Under the pieces are notes generated by a model. It was not told the origin of the DNA and searched no databases. It saw only the letters and a program-made list of their open reading frames with translations. Source: Haliclystus octoradiatus (lineage: Eukaryota; Cnidaria; Staurozoa; Stauromedusae; Haliclystidae). Taken from it: DNA of 64,000 nt. Positions 37,501 through 47,035 of the stretch are shown piece after piece. Position 1 is the first letter of the stretch, and each line of letters opens with the position of its first letter. The stretch is taken from assembly GCA_916610825.1 (NCBI GenBank), contig OU744452.1:18811103-18875102 (forward strand). Direction: 5' to 3'. The position numbers and the translations under genes are program-made.

Positions 37501-40500
37501 ACTCGAGGCACTTCAGGAGAAGACTCGAAGGCAAAAATTACTCGCCGAGACGGCTCGTAAGTTTCTGTTGCCTTCTCATTTTCTCCTTACGTACCTCTCG
37601 TTAGCTAAATATCAATAGCTCATAGGAAACTGTGCTCCAATTGCTTAATAATGGTCACTCTTGCAATGTCTAAAATGGTATTTTCTATCGAATCAAACCT
37701 GTATATAAAGGTCACCTGTCTATAGTGGTCAATTTAACTACTCTCGTAGCTTGCTGCTGTTATATTCATGTTTCACTGTATTTTTATACAAAAGCGTTGT
37801 AGCTTATAGTTTGAAAGTCTTCTTAGTTATGATTGAATTGGTTGTTATTCAACTCTCCTGCTATAATTTCATGGCTTGGTTTCTTGGAAATAATTATAAA
37901 AATAATAAACAACAAAGCATTGGAAATAAAAAATTTCTCAAAATACATTAATTTTAGTTACCATCATCTCATAATACAAATTGATGCTTTTATAAACGCA
38001 ATTGTGACTGCCATTCCTGTTTATTTTCATTCATATTATGTATAATAACTGTTGAAATTGCTGTTTTTGGTCAACTTAATATTGAGAATGTGTATTTTTT
38101 AGATTAGCACAGGGAAATTTCATAACAGTTCATTAAATTCATAAAAGTTCATGAAAATCATAAAGTTAATGAATTTCATGAAAGTTCATGAATTTCATGA
38201 CTTTATCTTAAAACGATTTTAACCAAAATTTGTAATAACTGCAATGGAGTTATATTACTCATTCTTGGTTTTCATTACTTCTAAGTTGTACATTTTATTG
38301 ACTGTCTGTTTTAATAATTGTTTTAGTCAATGTTTGATGACAATCGATGGGAAACAATCATTGATCAATTTCGAAAAGATAATTTTGCATTGCATCAACT
38401 CAACTCTCAATCAATGTTACAGATGACGTTACAAACAGGATTATCTGCATTAAAGACACCGTATCCTTTTCTGTTGATGAATTTTTTTCTATAGGTACGT
38501 TATATAGTACGTTATAGGCACGTAAGGAGAAAACGAGAAGACATCAGAAAATTACGAGCCCCCACGGCGAGTTAGTTTCGCCTTCGAGTATTCTCCTGAG
38601 GTAAACTTTTTTGCGAAGAAAATTTTTTCCAAATAGTTTTTAATTTTTCTTTTTTTTTTCATGCATACAAAGGTATTTATCAATTAAATAATTAATACAT
38701 TGATATTTAGCCTATCTACAATTTACAAATTCGCTGTGAATTTAGTAAATCCTTGTATCCTCTTAAAGTAATCCTTGAACCAAGCGGACAAGTTTGACAA
38801 AGATTAAGTCCGTGAACCTCGATTAGGTCAGAAGATTCTCAACGAGCCTTCAATGTGGTTTGTTATAATTATTTGTTTCAAATGATCTCGATCACAATTT
38901 CACGTTATATTTTTTATTTCCTTATAATTATATTAAAGCACATTAAACTCAACGTAATAAACGAGTCATTCGGATAAAAAGGGTCACCCATAAAGTACAT
39001 ACTCAATTAATAGATCAGTTTAGTGATGATTAAATAGGTTTTTTATTCCAGAAAAAGTTTACTATAAATTCATTATTAACCTCGAAAATTTGCGTTTTTC
39101 TAAAAAAAATGTTCGTAAAAGACAAAATTTGTAAATATGCAGGGGAATTTCAAATCCATCAGTATTCGTACACAGAATAGGGAGATGGTGATATCATAAG
39201 CGCCTTTGCTGCGTACAGGGGGATGGCTTATCAAATCATCAAATACAGTGAAACCCCGTTAATATCACCTCGGTTAATATCACGACCCGCCTATTATCAC
39301 GATTTTTCAGAAACCAGTGACCGCTCTCTATGAAATTCAACTAATTTTACCCGCTTAATATCACTCTCGATAATATCACGATTCCGCTTTATATCACTGT
39401 AATAGAAAATTTACTCTGTACTAAGTGAAATTCCTGGTTAGATGGGAACGATAAGACCACGAATGATCTGATATCTCTTTCAAATGACACACTGTCTAAC
39501 AAAGACTCTGCGGTATAAACTTCCTTCACCTTTGTATTAGACATTGTTACCATGACGAAGAAAGGAATCGCGATTGTCCCGTATGTTGTCATCTATTAAA
39601 TGATTTAGCTCGACCTTTACCATTCGCACATTGTGCACAATCACGTTTGATTTGTTTGATAAGTGGTGAACCAATGGATGAACATAATTCACCTTTAATG
39701 TTACCAAATGGTCATGTTTATGGCGAAACGGTGAGTCGTTATTTTAAATTAGGGCTATGTGGCAAGGGTTCGACAACAGTGGGGATCAATATACATAGTA
39801 AAGTAATGTAGACGGTGTCGCCCTACCGAAAGCACCCGTACCACTCCTCTATTTCTAGATGAGTGGCTTTTCTCGCTAAAAGCAATGATTTTAAACGCTC
39901 TTTATTGATTTCAGCCGCGACACTGCAGATCAATTTCAACAGATTTCATGGCAGATAGGTCTTGATTGTCAATGCGCAACGATGAGCCGCAGCTACTCAA
40001 AATGCAATTCCCTCTTGACCATTCCATCCGCCATCCTCAGATGGTACTCATTTGATGTTTCAGATAAAGTCAAGGCTGAGTTGACCTTAGGGGGATTTGA
40101 ACCACAGTCGATCAGATATGATCCGATCTGAAGTTCAGTTGCTCTGCCATCTGAGCTAATCCCGCCCACCAATCAATATGCATGTCTGCCCTTAAATTGG
40201 TTGCTGACAATCTAGAGTATAGTGCATGAAGTTTGTTGGAAGTCATTTACTGTCACTGCTCTAAGTAGAACATCTACTCCTTGAAAAATAGAAAATCATC
40301 GTAAAGTTGTTAAAGTTGGCTTTTTGGGGCTACATCACCTCAAACACAACTTCGCGTGATCAGCCCACTCTTTAGTCTGTCAGACAAACCACATGACTTG
40401 TGACTTTGTCGTCATAAAGCCAGATCCAATCTCTTATAAAAACATGCTAAATAGCTCGAGGATGCAATCATTGGAGAGTTCATGGAGAGTAGTAATATAT

Positions 40501-40828
40501 ATATATTTGTTTATTACAATACTCCCCCCAGAAACATCTTTGTTTTATTCATTGAAAATTATCATTTCTGCTTTAACAATTCATTTTTAACCCGAAATCT
40601 ATAAATTTAGCAACTCAAACATTTGCTTGAAACAACCTTCAGGGAGAAACAAATTATAAAATGTAAGTGATTTTCAATAAATTTTCTACAAAAAAAGTAA
40701 TCAAAACATAATTTCATCCACAGGCTTTAAAAGCAGCTTCACTTGTAAGCGAGGATGGAAGATTCACATGTCCTGCTACGAAGGAGAGATTTCATCTTGA
40801 TCAAACTCAAAAAGTATTTGTAATGTAA
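27335..40828 (+). CDS. MAEA: E3 ubiquitin ligase subunit MAEA (CTLH/GID complex, 9 exons)
   Basis: MAEA (yeast Gid9) is a RING-like subunit that, with RMND5, forms the catalytic module of the CTLH/GID ubiquitin ligase. Exons: 27335-27373, 29529-29714, 30718-30921, 32942-33064, 35829-35905, 37076-37190, 38327-38460, 39541-39730, 40724-40828. All junction phases agree and the product is 390 residues, close to the human length. In order: an N-terminal coiled-coil stretch ([20 protein letters not shown]), the LisH block ([20 protein letters not shown]), and CTLH ([16 protein letters not shown] then [19 protein letters not shown]). CRA follows ([10 protein letters not shown] to [13 protein letters not shown]), then the RING-like region ([61 protein letters not shown]). 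The start is the ATG leading into a 13-codon first exon. The introns carry at least six MITEs. Confidence 0.96.
28099..28241. mobile_element. Hairpin MITE AGTGCTCAATGTCA
   Basis: Arms 28122-28154 and 28184-28216 are inverse copies (AGTGCTCAATGTCA, TTGACAGAGC, GTAAATA) around a loop of about 30 bp. Weaker outer symmetry (GTTATC...) extends to 28099 and 28241. A single related arm occurs near 34206-34235. It lies in MAEA intron 1. Confidence 0.55.
28724..28909. mobile_element. pogo/Tigger-like MITE with iterated GGATATTAAGC motif
   Basis: A 186 bp element running from CAGTCAAACTTGCTTAATATC to GATATTAACCGAGTTCGACTG, with TA on both flanks. A motif of the form GGRYATTAAGC occurs about five times inside. 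Length, termini and the TA fit pogo/Tigger-derived MITEs. MAEA intron 1. Confidence 0.7.
30934..31110. mobile_element. pogo/Tigger-like MITE 12 bp after a MAEA donor
   Basis: A 177 bp element running from CAGTCAAACCTCTTATAACAG to GTTATATACAGGTTTGACTG, flanked by TA. The MAEA exon 3 donor is at 30922, so the element begins at intron position +13. Confidence 0.75.
31231..31404. mobile_element. pogo/Tigger-like MITE with ATCCGAA / ATAAGCGGG motifs
   Basis: A 174 bp element running from CAGTGTAACCCGCTTAAATG to CATAAGCGGGTTACACTG, flanked by TA. Inside, TTATCCGAA-like motifs occur twice in one orientation and ATAAGCGGG twice in the other. MAEA intron 3. Confidence 0.75.
31691..31922. mobile_element. 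Hairpin MITE with 60 bp arms
   Basis: Inverse arms 31691-31750 and about 31862-31922 share AATGAGAGTCAAAAATGAAA, CATTCTAGATTTC and TTTCACACC. The spacer is about 110 bp. The TGCTACTT..AAG core recurs in the hairpin at 36386-36498. MAEA intron 3. Confidence 0.6.
32335..32400 (-). mobile_element. tRNA-like SINE head
   Basis: On the minus strand, TGGTGTAATGGTTAGGGTGT fits a pol III A box and GGTTCAATCCCCGG fits a B box, spaced as in a tRNA. The acceptor stem does not pair, so this is a SINE head or tRNA pseudogene rather than a tRNA gene. Confidence 0.5.
32389..32557. mobile_element. MITE with AGAGCCATC termini
   Basis: Left TAGAGCCATCTATTTATATG and right TTGTAAATTGATGGCTCTG are inverse. One arm (ACAGAGCCATCTATGTATAA, then CATGTGCC) recurs at 45614-45690. 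About 170 bp, partly overlapping the SINE head. Confidence 0.4.
33155..33539. mobile_element. MITE with GCCTG..CAGGC termini, copy 2
   Basis: A 385 bp element flanked by TA. It shares CAGCCCTGAGGTTT and GGGTCTGTGAACTAATGTG terminal blocks with 9559-9887. It contains an internal AATCACAACT / ATTATCATTAAGATCATTG palindromic core. MAEA intron 4, about 90 bp after the exon 4 donor. Confidence 0.7.
34260..34504 (+). mobile_element. LINE 3' end with (TTGAA)n tail
   Basis: AT-rich DNA ending CTCAAATAAAGTTATTGAATTG with a TTGAA pentamer tail, followed by (TA)n. A similar tail (AAATAAACTGAATTGAAC) occurs near 10970-10995. This is probably the 3' end of a non-LTR element; no coding part is present. 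Confidence 0.35.
34505..34537. repeat. (TA)n microsatellite
   Basis: About 16 uninterrupted TA units directly downstream of the TTGAA tail. Confidence 0.9.
34679..35524. mobile_element. Longest pogo/Tigger-like MITE of the CGGCCAC family
   Basis: An 846 bp element running from CAGTCAAATCTGCTATAACGG to CCGTTATAGACAGATTTGACTG, flanked by TA. CGGCCACT-like motifs cluster at both ends and near 34780-34850. The interior has no transposase frame. It may be closest to the parent of the short copies. MAEA intron 4. Confidence 0.75.
36386..36498. mobile_element. Hairpin MITE AATAGTCAGAGAATCAG
   Basis: Arms of about 40 bp (AATAGTCAGAGAATCAGACA outward, TTTGCTACTT inward) surround a loop of about 33 bp. 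Only a few mismatches separate the arms. MAEA intron 5. Confidence 0.65.
37194..37778. mobile_element. pogo/Tigger-like MITE overlapping the MAEA exon 6 donor
   Basis: The left end CATTCAAACCTGTTATAATC follows TA at 37192-37193; the right end ...TTCATGTTTCACTG is followed by TA. The donor GT is 37191-37192, so the TA target site overlaps the 5' splice site. A second inverted-repeat element (37437-37645) is nested inside. Confidence 0.65.
37437..37645. mobile_element. Nested MITE with GGCGCATAGTTTCCTATGAG ends
   Basis: Left GAGCGATTGGCGCATAGTTT and right AAACTGTGCTCCAATTGCT are inverse, both with CCTATGAGCTATTGAT. Single arms or fragments recur at 28966-29015 and 38500-38610 (TAAGGAGAAAACGAGAAG, GCCTTCGAGTATTCTCC). 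About 209 bp. Confidence 0.55.
39246..39399. mobile_element. pogo/Tigger-like MITE with iterated TTAATATCAC
   Basis: A 154 bp element running from CAGTGAAACCCCGTTAATATC to CGCTTTATATCACTG, flanked by TA. TTAATATCAC or close variants occur six times, spaced about 15-20 bp in each half. It is in MAEA intron 7, 141 bp before exon 8. Confidence 0.75.
39811..39929 (+). repeat. Dispersed repeat (inverse copy at 43123-43231)
   Basis: Shares CACCCTACCGAA-like, CTATTTCTAGAT and CTTTATTGRTTTCAGCC blocks and ends CGACACTGCAGA. The copy at 43123-43231 is on the opposite strand. Class unknown. Confidence 0.5.
40088..40168 (-). mobile_element. tRNA-like SINE head, copy 1
   Basis: On the minus strand GGCGGGATTAGCTCAGATGG (A box) leads through a long variable region to GTGGTTCAAATCC (B box). 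A relative lies at 51709-51783. The acceptor ends do not pair cleanly. Confidence 0.5.
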
Positions 40829-41231
40829 ATTCATCATCACATTGGTATTATACGATAAGTGATTGTAGGAAATTATTTGTTACTTTTAACTCGCTGGTAT
40901 ATAATTCCATTAAAAGAGTGGAACTTCACGAAGGAAACATAAGAAAGTCAATCAGATTATCAGAGGACGGCATGCAACAATCAATTAGGTTGTCCAAGTA
41001 ATTCGTTTCACGAATTTATGTATATATTTAATTTAAATGTATTTCATTTTTTCATTATATGATAAATATTTAAATATAATACTTTAAACCATTAATTACG
41101 AAGACTTGTAATAATTTCGGTTTTCGGTTGACAATTTGAAATCAGTACGTTAAAATGAGAGTGATTTGACTTGATTTCTTCACATCTTCATATTATATCG
41201 TCTTTTTCAGCACGTATTTTATTGTTTGCAT
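40829..41231. other. Convergent 3' regions of MAEA and the orphan gene
   Basis: About 400 bp between two converging stop codons. ATTAAA at 40909 is the only hexamer near the MAEA stop. No repeat or gene is seen. Confidence 0.35.
41218..41223 (-). promoter_or_regulatory. Possible poly(A) signal for the orphan gene
   Basis: AATAAA on the minus strand, 9 nt after the TAG stop. This is unusually close, so a later site may be used instead. Confidence 0.3.
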
Positions 41232-43961
41232 CTAGTCTATAGATGCTCCACTACCAAACGAAGACCCTTCATCTTGCAAACGATGTCTACTTGTAATACG
41301 ACTTTTCAGTCCATCAATCGAAGGGAGTTTCCTTGAGGTTTTGATGTCTTCTGCTGTGACGCATGCGTTGTCTTCACTTGACGTCGATCTATTGTGTGAT
41401 GAACCAGAATTTGATGTTGTTGTTGTTGTTGCTTTAGTTGATGGTGAAGGTAACGCACAATGTGTTCCTAAGTATTTAAACAGCCAAAATAATGGCTTGA
41501 TACTGGTACTATCATTCCTGCTAATCCGGTCACCTCTGTTAAGCGGTCGCCTCTAAGAGGTCATCGCCTTTATTCCTTTTAGACCCTACACCCTTAATAC
41601 TTATATAGTATCAAACCTACTACTCCGGTCACTTCCACAAAACCGTCACATCTATAGCTTTTAGACCCTCTACCCTTAACTCTTATACTATCAAACCTTA
41701 CAATCCGATCCCTTTGTTAAGCGGTCCAAATTTAGTATTAATGATCAATTAGGATTTATTTTTGAATGCTAATTACCCTTAATACTTGTACTATCAAACC
41801 TTTATTATCCGATCACCTCCTTACAATGTAAATGTTGTACATTTCCGCGAAATTAGCTAATGGACGTTATCTCATTGAGGTGCCATTTGTTTTATGAGCC
41901 CCATGGGGGCACTCTAAGTAACATTTAAACGGGAAAATACCACTTTCCTTTGTGTTACTTCTTTTTTTGTAACTTCATGGCCTTGTCTTGAAATTTGGCA
42001 TGCTGACGTAAACACCGAAATGGCATAATTCTGTCAGGAACATATACAGTAGCACTTCTAATAGCATAGTCGTCAAATCTTCTCCCCAAAGGTGACCTTT
42101 TTGACTAGTATTTCAAAGGTCTTCGTATTACCTAGAATCATTCAATGTCTTGTTCAGAGCCAATCCCATGACAAAATAATAAAAATGACACTGATTGATT
42201 CCAGATCAAATGCAGACGTTTGATAAACCAGTTGGAAAATGTCACCCATTTGATGAAAATATTCGATTGTGCTTTCCTTATTCTAGCGTTAAAGCACTGT
42301 GTTCATATTATCGATATGATAGATTACAGTTTATTTGTAATTAAGTTGACTTTATAAGAGTGTTCCTATCAAGCTACGTATAAAATGTAGGCAAAATAAT
42401 GACACCTGTCTATAACGACCAGCTATGACGTAGAGAATATTGACCACTAAAGGATACCAGAAATGTTGAAATTTTATTTTTATTTTATATAACCTTTCGT
42501 TAGGTTGTTCAGAATAAAATTAAAATTTCAAAATTGTTAGTGTTGACTTCTTCATTGGAAATAATAAATGAACGACTTCTTATATAAATATACTATATAT
42601 ACCTTGTAAAAGATGCTTGATTTTCTCTTGCGTTTTATCATCGTAATAACATGTCAATTCAATTGTTTCACCACGTGAGAAACTTTCTCTTATTGTTACT
42701 TTTTGTCGATCCATTTCAAGTTGTTTTTGTTTGAACTCTAACTCCTTTTCTTTTATATCTAATTCCCTATTTTTATATAAGCGATCATCGTTTTCTTCTT
42801 TGATTTGTGATTCTCTCCAAACTTTTGCACATCTGAAATAATAATTGAAATTTATATCTCTATAGCGATGTGATTTCCATCTGGATTAGAGTAGCATCGT
42901 AAAACTAGATTGTAGGCATTCGCATTTACAATATTAGTCGATTCTGGTTCAAGTCCCCCGAAGGAAAACTCACCTTTGATTTTATCTAAAACATAAAACG
43001 AGTACAATCTAATGATTTCGGATAGAATGGTCCAGAGGAATTGTATTGTGAGTAGCTGCGGCGTATTGTTGCACATTGAGAATCGAGGCCTAATTGCGTT
43101 AAGATCTGTTTACATTGGTCTGCAGTGTCGTGGCTGAAACCAATAAAGAATATTTCGTCATCATTTTTCCTTCGCGAAAAGAATGACTTATCTAGAAATA
43201 GAAGAGGTGCCTTCGGTAGGGTGATTACGGTCTCAATTAATACTATAGCTGATAAGCAGTCTAGTATTTGTTCATAGTCTGTAGGCTATTCTTTAATAGA
43301 CGAGGATAAGAACTACAGCGTCCGTCATCCTTCATTTTTAGGATATGGGTCCGAAACGTTTTTACCCAAATTTAGCCCGAAGTCCCAGAAGAAAAAAATG
43401 ACCCGAAAAAAAGCAAGCTTCATTCCTCCCAACTATCTCATTTTATTAATTTATGCTTTCATACTGATATATACAATTCAATATTTCCTAATTTGCCTGC
43501 TGCATAGCTGCATTGATAATAATTATTTTAACATTTTGCTTCATACGATTTTTATACGGCTTCTAGATACTCTAATAGATCTTATTTACGCAATATATTT
43601 CATGTTTATCAATGTAATCTATTTATAGACCAAAATGTTCATTATATTGCAGATAATTAAGATTTAATCTCTGCCATATAAAAGTTGTTTTGTATGAAAT
43701 TCATTTGCTCTACTAACTTTTCAATGACTTTCATTAGTTTCAAAATAAATAAATCTATACATTGCAGCATGCTATCACTTCAAAAATGCTGTTGATCTTA
43801 ATTTGGAAGCTATTAATTTTTGAGTAATTGTTCGGAATATTGGAAACTTAGAGTAGATTTAATAAAAAATATAGTTAAACATACCTTTCACATCTCGTCC
43901 CCTTTCCTTTACCAATTCGAGATTTAAAAGAGCGATGACAGTTAACACAATTCACCATCAT
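41232..43961 (-). CDS. Orphan protein with two CxxC pairs and a charged helix (3 exons)
   Basis: Not recognised. Exons: 43885-43961, 42603-42832, 41232-41467. The phases agree (2, then 1), splice sites are GT..AG, and the product is 180 residues. Residues 1-28 hold CVNC and CERC, a possible zinc ribbon with a 15-residue spacer. They are followed by CAKVWRESQIK and a Lys/Glu-rich predicted helix or coiled coil (ENDRLYKNRELDIKEKELEF). Then come RGETIELTCYYDD and a Ser/Thr-rich tail ending KSRITSRHRLQDEGSSFGSG. A nucleic-acid or adaptor role would be a guess. It is convergent with MAEA. Support: three consistent junctions, biased composition and a duplicated exon fragment at 44691-44720. Against: no family match that I can name. 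The start is the first of two adjacent ATGs. Confidence 0.6.
41500..41830. repeat. Tandem repeat of about 100 bp units
   Basis: Three to four diverged units carry TATCAAACCTACTACTCCGG, TCACCTCTGTTAAGCGGTC and TAGACCCTACACCCTTAATA. It lies 33 bp from the acceptor of the orphan gene's last exon. The ACCTCTGTTAAGCGGTC stretch resembles the pogo-like MITE subterminal motif. Confidence 0.55.
42886..42965 (+). mobile_element. tRNA-like SINE head
   Basis: TAGAGTAGCATCGTAAAACT could be a weak A box, and CTGGTTCAAGTCCCCC is a good B box at tRNA-like spacing. It lies in intron 1 of the orphan gene. The stems are not well formed. Confidence 0.35.
43123..43231 (-). repeat. Dispersed repeat, inverse copy of 39811-39929
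   Basis: The minus strand reads CACCCTACCGAAGGCACC through TTTATTGGTTTCAGCCACG to ACACTGCAGA. It lies in intron 1 of the orphan gene. Confidence 0.5.
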
Positions 43962-44429
43962 TAACCGGCTAATATCATATATTTTTTCTTCACATAATCA
44001 TATGCAACAAATTATTTTTTAGATTTCTGCAATGTTTAGTAATATTAATCGACACAAATTTCTTTTAACCGATTTTGCACTATCAATTCCAGTTTCATTC
44101 TGCTGTTAAACATCAACGATAATTTGGCGTCTTTGAAATCAATCAGATGTTTCACTTGACTGCACATGAATTTATCATTGCGTTCTTATAACCAGCCTCC
44201 CGTGATAGATAGAGATGTAGACGCGAGAACGAGTTTACGATTTGATTACAACCGTGACTAAAGGAAAAACTTGGAAATTCAACTCTCTGTGTGGACATTT
44301 GATTCGTTCTTGAATGAATGGCATCGCTATCATTGGAAACGTATAACAATATAACAATCAGTGATAGACTTTGAAATTGTTGGGAAATAGAATTAAATTT
44401 AGTTAAAAATATTATCTGAAGAAGATTCG

Positions 44430-44512
44430 AACTACGTCGCCCAGTTTGTATAGCTTTCGCTGTGGTCACTGCATCCTGCTCGGCGTTTACAAGCTCCTTA
44501 GTCAGCTATATC
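44430..44512 (-). mobile_element. Possible tRNA-like SINE head
   Basis: On the minus strand TAGCTGACTAAGGAGCTTGT and GTAGTTCGAATCTTC resemble A and B boxes about 75 bp apart. Weak; no second copy was found in the window. Confidence 0.3.
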
Positions 44513-44690
44513 TGATCGTGATTTTTGGTGTTCATTCCTATAATGTGACTGTCTATGCTACAGCTACTACGCTCAGCGTTGGACAGCTCTGTCACGTGAT
44601 TGGCCCAAACAATGTCAATTGAACTGGTTCCTAACGGGCCTCGCGACGAGTGAAACACGTGATCGAATTTCAATCCCAACGATAACGATT

Positions 44691-44720
44691 ATTTGTGATT
44701 CTCTCCAAACTTTAGCACAC
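44691..44720 (-). pseudogene. Duplicated exon fragment of the orphan gene
   Basis: On the minus strand a TTTCCAG acceptor is followed by bases encoding CAKVWRESQI, matching the start of the orphan gene's exon 2 at 42832 with two or three substitutions. Beyond 44691 the match ends. The flanking intron is also weakly alike (CTATAG at matching distance). This looks like the remnant of a second gene copy. Confidence 0.55.
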
Positions 44721-45363
44721 CTGGAAACAAAAATATTGTAGAATGTCCCTATAGAAGGTGTTGCATTTTTACTTTTTCCTCTATTATTTAAATTCAGGCA
44801 TTTTCTCTTGATTTCACGATTTAAAAGGATTTCGGTAGAAAAAACTCTTTAAATATATGCTCTAGGACCATCAAATAATTGGAAAGTACAAGGTAAAACG
44901 AAATCTTATAGCATATATCCGGGCAATGAGATGTTTCCCTATGTTTTTATAGCGTTTCCTTATTAACTTTACTGATATTCGAAACTCTATTTTCCCTTAC
45001 GCTGCTACCATATCGAATCTCTTTGGCCGAACGCGGCCGCTCAATTCATTGACGTCAAAGCACCCTGTCTATGTCGAATACGGTAATTGTTAGAACGTGT
45101 AAAAACAGAGATGTTTAATGTTGAGTATACCCTATTTTCGATTGGTCACTTTTTCCAAATTCGGAACGATAGTAAAGGCTGATTTTCACTAGAAGAAAAT
45201 CTCGCTGCGGCGAAATAAGCTAGTTACACACGCGTAGTGTGACGCTGAAGCCACGCAGGGACGTCTGCTGTAATTCGCTTAAGCGAAATGTTTAGTTGAA
45301 GCCGTTCCTACATTTTTGCGATTCGCTTCGGTGAAAAATACTTGAAGACAATCACAGCATTGC

Positions 45364-45401
<38 letters not shown>
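45364..45401. repeat. (GATT)n microsatellite
   Basis: About nine GATT units without interruption. Confidence 0.9.
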
Positions 45402-45402
<1 letters not shown>

Positions 45403-46829
45403 TTGTTAAAAGTAAAAATGAGAATTTTGACAGTCAAATAAAGGGGCTCCATTCTCCACTTTCATACAGCCTTGAAAAACATTGCAAATGCTCGTATTCA
45501 TATTTACTAGAATCACAAAAGTTGGAAGACGCTCAGGAAGTATTGAAAGCATTCGCCTCTGGCTCTATCTTTTAATTCTTCACTAAAGGGTTAATACACG
45601 CAATGGTTTCCGACAGAGCCATCTATGTATAACAGTTGTGACACGCTTTCATGTGCCCCTATCGTCTCCTATTGGTCAGATGCCAGTCACGTGATTTTTG
45701 GACGCCATCTTTGTAGGCTATTAAATTATTAATTGTTATATTAATTGACGCAATAGTAATCGAAATAAAAGTATTGTTTACTATACAGTATTCCAACTGG
45801 GGACAAGAATCAGAAAAAAGGAGCATTTGACTGCAAAGAATCAGCGTAGAGCGTAAGATGTAATCCAAAAACTCCTTCTCCGTGTCGCAATTCCATTAGC
45901 ATTGATCTTTATTTACTCCCGAACAACATGCTGATGAGATCGATAACATAGGATACATTGAAGTAGATTTTTATGCTAGTTTTGAGAGTCCAGCAAATAA
46001 ATATGGAGGAAAGAGAACTATTAAATGATTATGTTACTCTTGTTAAACGATCGCAAACCATTTTCGCATAGTACCAAAATGGCAGAAAGCAGAAAACCCA
46101 ACATTCTCCTGCACATGTACAGTGTTAAATGCTTTCTACATTTTTAATGCTTTCAATTTAAGGTCCACGTAAAATGTAATTTGATAAGTTGATGTTGTCC
46201 TGGTATCAAGTCACAGGTGCCATGATTGACTTACAAAATTTTAGAATTCTAAAAAAATTTCGCGCATCTGTAGTGGAAATCATTCAGTGAAAATTTTACC
46301 GCGAAGATCCCCACTAAAAATACACTGCATCGAAATTTTCGTCTAGTGGAAAACAGCCTTGATAAGAATGATAAGAGGGAATACTATAGGAAAAACGACA
46401 ATTGAAAACTTTAAAATTCGTTTCCCATTGCAGAAACAAAAGTTTCTAAAGTCCGAGTCAGCTATGCCTAAACCCTTGGGACACCTTTTCTGCTCGAAAC
46501 GAAATTCATTTAGGGGAGAAACACATGAGATAGGACGTTTAGTTGTTGAAATAGAATTTTCGAAAGAAAAAGGCTCAAACTATAGGCTCAAACACCCTGA
46601 CAAACATCTGTCATAAATCGATGTGATGTTTGAGTCCAAACCCAAACGCATGCCGCATTTTTGCCAGAAAAAAAGAAAATCCAACAGCTAAGAACTCTTG
46701 TTTTTCATGTATTTCTTAATAAATTATATTTCATGCAGAAAACGTGTCCTAGAGGTAAAGGTATATAGCTGACTTGGAAGTTTGATTTCGCGCCAAAGGA
46801 GATTAATTCTGACTTCACCTTTTTCCTAT

Positions 46830-47035
46830 AGTAATCGTTTTTGTCATTCCAACTGTGGTTCCGAGTTTGGAAAACAAAGAATGTTCGAAAATAGGTTATA
46901 TTCAATATCAAATATCTCTGCTTATATGACTCCAAATTAAAAAATCAATTTCATGCAGTCTTTATCATTTGGCATCAGCTACTCAAATATGTGTTAAAAA
47001 TTTGTCGTGTCATGTGCAATATAAATTGAAAAATA
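46830..47035 (-). repeat. Dispersed repeat (related to 24600-24770)
   Basis: The minus strand reads CACATGACACGACAAATTTT through AGTAGCTGATG to AGCAGAGATATTTGATATTG, parallel to 24600-24770. The end facing 46362 matches 45085-45170 in inverse orientation. Confidence 0.5.

Noticed and set aside
44152..44469. 105-codon minus-strand frame
   Set aside because: It overlaps a tRNA-like stretch, shows no motif, and does not connect to neighbouring exons.
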